Positions 60,504 through 64,000 of a DNA stretch of 64,000 nt are shown in pieces. The notes beneath the pieces were generated by a model that worked only from the letters and a program-made list of their open reading frames with translations, searched no databases and was not told the origin of the DNA. The position numbers and the translations under genes were made by a program. Origin of the DNA: Halichondria panicea. Its lineage: Eukaryota; Porifera; Demospongiae; Suberitida; Halichondriidae. Within the stretch, counting starts at the first letter, position 1. The number at the start of each line of letters is the position of its first letter. Location: contig NC_087387.1 in NCBI RefSeq assembly GCF_963675165.1, positions 5,953,601 through 6,017,600 on the forward strand, given 5' to 3'.

Positions 60504-60716
60504 GCTGATCAATATGAGGTTTGACTTACAATAGCTATTATGAATCGTAATTATACGAAAGACCGACCTATATGCAATGTAGTTATTGCATAAACGGTGT
60601 TTGGTATGTGTAAAATAGTTCATTGTGTTTATTTTACACTTTTACACGGAACAGTGAATGTGAGAAATAAGCGTGAAAACAACAACTTTTATTATTTTAA
60701 ATTAACATTATTTTAG

Positions 60717-62503
60717 CTATAAATCATTTAACTGGTCAACTATTGTACTGAATGAAGGTCTTTGCATCGGATCTTCACTCCAACACAGTTTCATAATCTG
60801 GTAAACTTCATACGAGCATTGAGCGGGTTTGTTCATTTTACACCCTGACTCAATGAAGTCTTCTACGTCGGACATCTTCATAGCCTTGCACGTCATGACT
60901 TCATATTGCAAAATACCAAATGACCAAACATCTGATTTTATAGAGTATCTGTTTTCGTAATAACTTCTGGTGCTGATTTGAACGACACTCTTTCACCTTG
61001 TGGGATTTCAAATTCATCCTGTTGATCCTTTAAAATTCTAGATTGTGTGAAACTTCCAATTTTACATCTTAGATCATTTCCAACGAGTATGCTACGAGAT
61101 GTTAAAGATCTATGGATAAGGTGTAGGCCTTCAAGATAGGCCATTCCTAATGCTACTTGTTGAATTATAGAAAGTTGCTCTTTCAGACTTAAATTTTTAC
61201 CTTCATTTCGGAAATAGTGGGACAAATTTCCATGATTCATGTATCCAGTCACGATAAGAAATGGTTCTTGAGTTGTACTTACTCCCCATAACTGGACCAC
61301 GTTAGGATGTTGAAGCTGCTTCAAAAGATATGCTTCTTGCAGGAACATTGATGATGTGACTGTGCCAAGCTTTTGTTTCTTGATTGCAACTGTCTTATAC
61401 CCGAACTCCTGTCCCTTCCACACTTCCGTTAAAGGGCCAGATGTGATTTTGGAGACCAACTGAAGCTGTCTCCGATCTAGCTCCCATAGCAACCTATCGT
61501 TTGTGTGCTTGCTAAACAGCACTTTCATGGTAAGCTCATAGTGCTCATGAACTTCATTCATCCTTTGTCTTGTTCTGCTGTGCTCTGTTTCGGTCTGGCT
61601 TATTTTATCTTTCAAATGAGATTTTTGACTTTCCAAACTATCTCTATTAACAAATTCGTGTAACCGTTTTTCACTCTCTTCAGCATATTGTTCAAACGTT
61701 CGCTTACTTTTTTGAACACTATTACGGGCATACATTGTTTCAAGCTGCAGATGTTGCTGAAATTGATCTTCTAGATGTTGGAGCATATCCTTTCTTTTAG
61801 TAAGGACATCACATCCAGCAAACCTGTAATTGCAAGGTATTGAAAGCTCTGGACATGTTTCCATGTGCTCATCAAAAAATGCTTGATTAAATCCTTCACC
61901 GCATATGTTGGGGCACAGTACATAATACTCGGGGCAGATGTGAAGATGGTCACCTATAATGTCCTCGTATTGACCCGTTGTTTTGCAATGTACACATACG
62001 GCCGAGCGTTTCGGACAAAGATTCTCAAAGTGATCAGTTATTTGGTGACGTTCAAGGCTTTCTCCACATCCGTTAGCACATTCAAAGTCCATATAATGGC
62101 AGTTACTCAGAAGATGCTCGTGACATGCTTTTAGTTCTCCCTCCCACTCACACCCTCTCTCTTTTAGTGGGCAAAAAACCCTGAGGCGAAGAATAGCCCT
62201 CCATTTAGATTTGTTGAGCATACATCTTGCTTGTAAAAAGGAGCACTGTGGGCACCGGGACAGTTTAGTAGAATCGCTTGGCATGTCTGGCTCAGCACAT
62301 GACGTGCACAAATGAATCCCACAACATTCTGTGAGCACAGGCTTATCCAGGATCTTCTTGCATTTGAAGCAGAAAGATTCTTCTGAGGGGCTCTCAACAA
62401 AACACCATTCATACTCATGAACATCAACTTCTACCGTTACTTCATAAGTTGGGTCTGTGAGGTAGTAAAGAAAGTCTGCTGTATATACAGGCTCTTCCTC
62501 CAT
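60717..62503 (-). pseudogene. Gene Q: RING, TRAF-type zinc fingers, coiled coil, pseudokinase with a frameshift
   Basis: The main frame 62503..60938 encodes a RING (about 45-92), TRAF-type zinc fingers (about 110-240), a coiled coil (about 245-330) and a kinase-like amino lobe (VAIKKQKL, GYMNHGNL). It has HRSLTSRS for the catalytic loop and GSF for DFG. After APEV the frame ends, but the rest of the C-lobe (KSDVWSFG, then MKLCWSEDPMQRPSF) continues in another frame to 60717. A single base missing from a T-run (A-run on the coding strand) at about 60,952-60,955 explains this. It may be a true frameshift or a homopolymer error; if an error, Q is a third intact family member. Confidence 0.75.
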
Positions 62504-64000
62504 TTGAGATAACTGCTTATTATTAACGATTTGTAATTATTTATACTGATATACTATGAAAAGGTGGGTTGGAGCAGCAATGCATACTGAAAATCACACC
62601 TGCTGTGTTCATATGCATGGTATAGAAATATTGTAGCTTGCTTATACTTTCATTGTTATTGAACACGTTTACTATATCGGATATAACAGTTTACTTACTG
62701 CAAATAAGTATTTTGTTTTTCGTTTTAAAGTATATCACATTGTAAAACTGAAGTGAAAGATAATTGCACACCCACACAGCCTCACGCATTCAATATAATT
62801 ATGCCAGCCTGAGGTCATTTTTTCTGTTACTCAAATGCAATGCCCCATACTAAGTAACACCAAGGGCGTATAAAGAAGAGAGGGCATGCAACAGCAAAAT
62901 AACAGAGGTTCAAACGTAGGCGGATGAATGTTTGAACCCTACTAGCTATATGTACTGATAGTGGAGTTGCTAGCCTCGATCTCAGGCAGAGTTTTCGCTT
63001 TATAAGGGTTCGGCGAACAACTAGGCCTGGTACTAGTTGTCTGCGCATGCGTCAGTCGAAAAGTACTTGTTATGCACTGCGAGGTCCTTTATAGGACACC
63101 TAATTCGGGTCAAATCTGGATTAAAGGCCTTGTGTAAAAGGGGCTATAGTATAGCTCTTAATCTTATACATACAGTATCAATCATGCATCTAGTAGTAGG
63201 GAAGTTATTGCATTCAACTCAACAATAATTATAACGGAGACATTGCACATGTGGTTGGCTGTCACAAAATAACCCCCTCAAAGTGAGGGCCACAGCATGA
63301 CAAACCGTCGTTGTCATAGTGATTATAATACAAGCAAGAAACGGAATTCACCCTACAATAAAGTAGGCACTGCTCATGCATTAATATAAGGCACACATGA
63401 ATTGATATCCTCAAATTAATACCGAAACTGTAACATTCGAAACAATGTCAGTCTAACACGATACAATCACAATATCTTAACTGCTGACCATATTATATCA
63501 GGTACTAGTACACAGTAAAAACAGATTCGTTATAATAACATAAAACATCTCAAATAAAATGCATCATTTGAAATTTAATGTAGAAATGACAGAAATTTAT
63601 GTCATTTCTACATTAAATTTCAAATGATGCATTTTATTTGAGATGTTTTATGTTATTATAACGAATCTGTTTTTACTGTGTAGGAACTTGCAATAAACAT
63701 AACATTGACAGCCATGGATGACCATGTACAATAGTTTATAGTCCAGCAATCAGTAGCAATATTGGCAGAGACCACAATGAAGATTGTATTGCTCTGACCA
63801 TGCTTCTTTGTGGCCAACTATAGTGAAAGCAAGTAAGTATGCATCAACTGTTGGGACAGTTTGCAATTTATATATTCAGATTATGGTGCTGGTGGGTAAT
63901 TCTGCATGGGAATTTTTTTGATATCTTGATGCTATTAAGAATTAAAACTTAATATTGAATTGTGCATTATCATAATTATATATGTTACTGAGAAGTGCAC
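62504..64000. other. Gene Q promoter and noncoding end of window
   Basis: About 62,504-62,700 is the Q upstream region, also present inverted at about 53,010-53,196. From 62,700 on no exon is supported. A short hairpin (GGTTCAAAC...GTTTGAACC, about 62,908-62,939) and the palindrome at 63,509-63,682 are the only structures noted. Confidence 0.5.
63509..63682. mobile_element. Perfect palindromic element, 83-bp arms and 8-nt loop
   Basis: The left arm starts TACACAGTAAAAACAGATTC and the right arm is its exact complement, ending CTGTTTTTACTGTGTA. No mismatch is found over 83 bp. TA flanks both ends. The related sequence at 54,261-54,290 reads straight through at the insertion point (ATATACTAGGAACTTGC in the matching orientation). 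This supports a recent Tc1/mariner-type MITE insertion. A transcript would form a near-perfect hairpin. Confidence 0.8.

Noticed and set aside
60504-60623. Upstream ATG extension of gene P
   Set aside because: The 40 added residues have no counterpart in O or Q, whose proteins begin shortly before the first RING; the ATG at 60503 is preferred.
62905-62945. Possible tRNA-like hairpin with GGTTCAAAC
   Set aside because: No cloverleaf with acceptor, D and anticodon arms can be formed; only a simple hairpin is present.

Overview
The window is animal nuclear DNA, most likely from a sponge. Supporting signs are short GT-AG introns (often about 50 nt), metazoan domain families (SRCR, NHR/Neuralized, RING plus TRAF-type zinc fingers, tyrosine-kinase-like domains), a recognisable NUP205 amino terminus, many small inverted-repeat transposons and many CA microsatellites. 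The sponge assignment is inference from gene content. No prokaryotic features are present.

Layout. (1) 1-12,800, plus strand: six tandem genes for small type I membrane proteins. A (1-1232, partial) and E (10,484-12,797) are close paralogs. Between them lies a duplicated two-gene block, B-C (2534-6879) and D-F (7166-9925), in which every copy has a frame break. (2) 13,219-19,736, plus: two larger relatives, G (long tail full of YxxL motifs, with an in-frame TAA inside a 46-residue repeat) and H (mucin-like stalk plus a beta-sandwich-like ectodomain). (3) 20,060-22,646: gene I, an intact receptor with three SRCR domains. (4) 25,101-30,294, minus: the first nine exons of NUP205 only. (5) 31,204-33,416, plus: an NHR, coiled-coil, TKL-kinase gene. 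(6) 33,938-52,455, plus: six more SRCR receptors (J1-J4, K, L). J1-J4 sit in a tandem array of a 3232-bp unit that looks identical between copies; J1, K and L are broken. (7) 53,010-62,503: two truncated gene fragments and three intronless minus-strand genes (O, P, Q) joining RING domains, TRAF-type zinc fingers, a coiled coil and a degenerate tyrosine-kinase-like domain. (8) The rest is intergenic sequence with inverted-repeat elements, including a perfect 83-bp-arm palindrome.

Shared receptor design. The receptors have unrelated ectodomains (short Cys-rich, mucin/beta-sandwich, triple SRCR), but most share one membrane module: a hydrophobic helix ending in GW-[IVM]-x-T-C. They also share a phase-1 intron after the signal peptide. 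In all except G a phase-2 intron follows directly after the membrane helix, and the cytoplasmic tail is one exon rich in YxxL/I/V motifs. B, C and F tails contain a YxxL-x8-YxxL spacing that fits the ITAM consensus. The tail-exon acceptor usually lies at the end of a CA-repeat tract. A reasonable but untested reading is a fast-evolving family of immune-type or recognition receptors, with tyrosine-phosphorylation signalling, next to kinase/adaptor genes that could act with them. The cluster shows birth-and-death evolution: tandem duplication, gene conversion, frameshifts, nonsense codons and chimeras.
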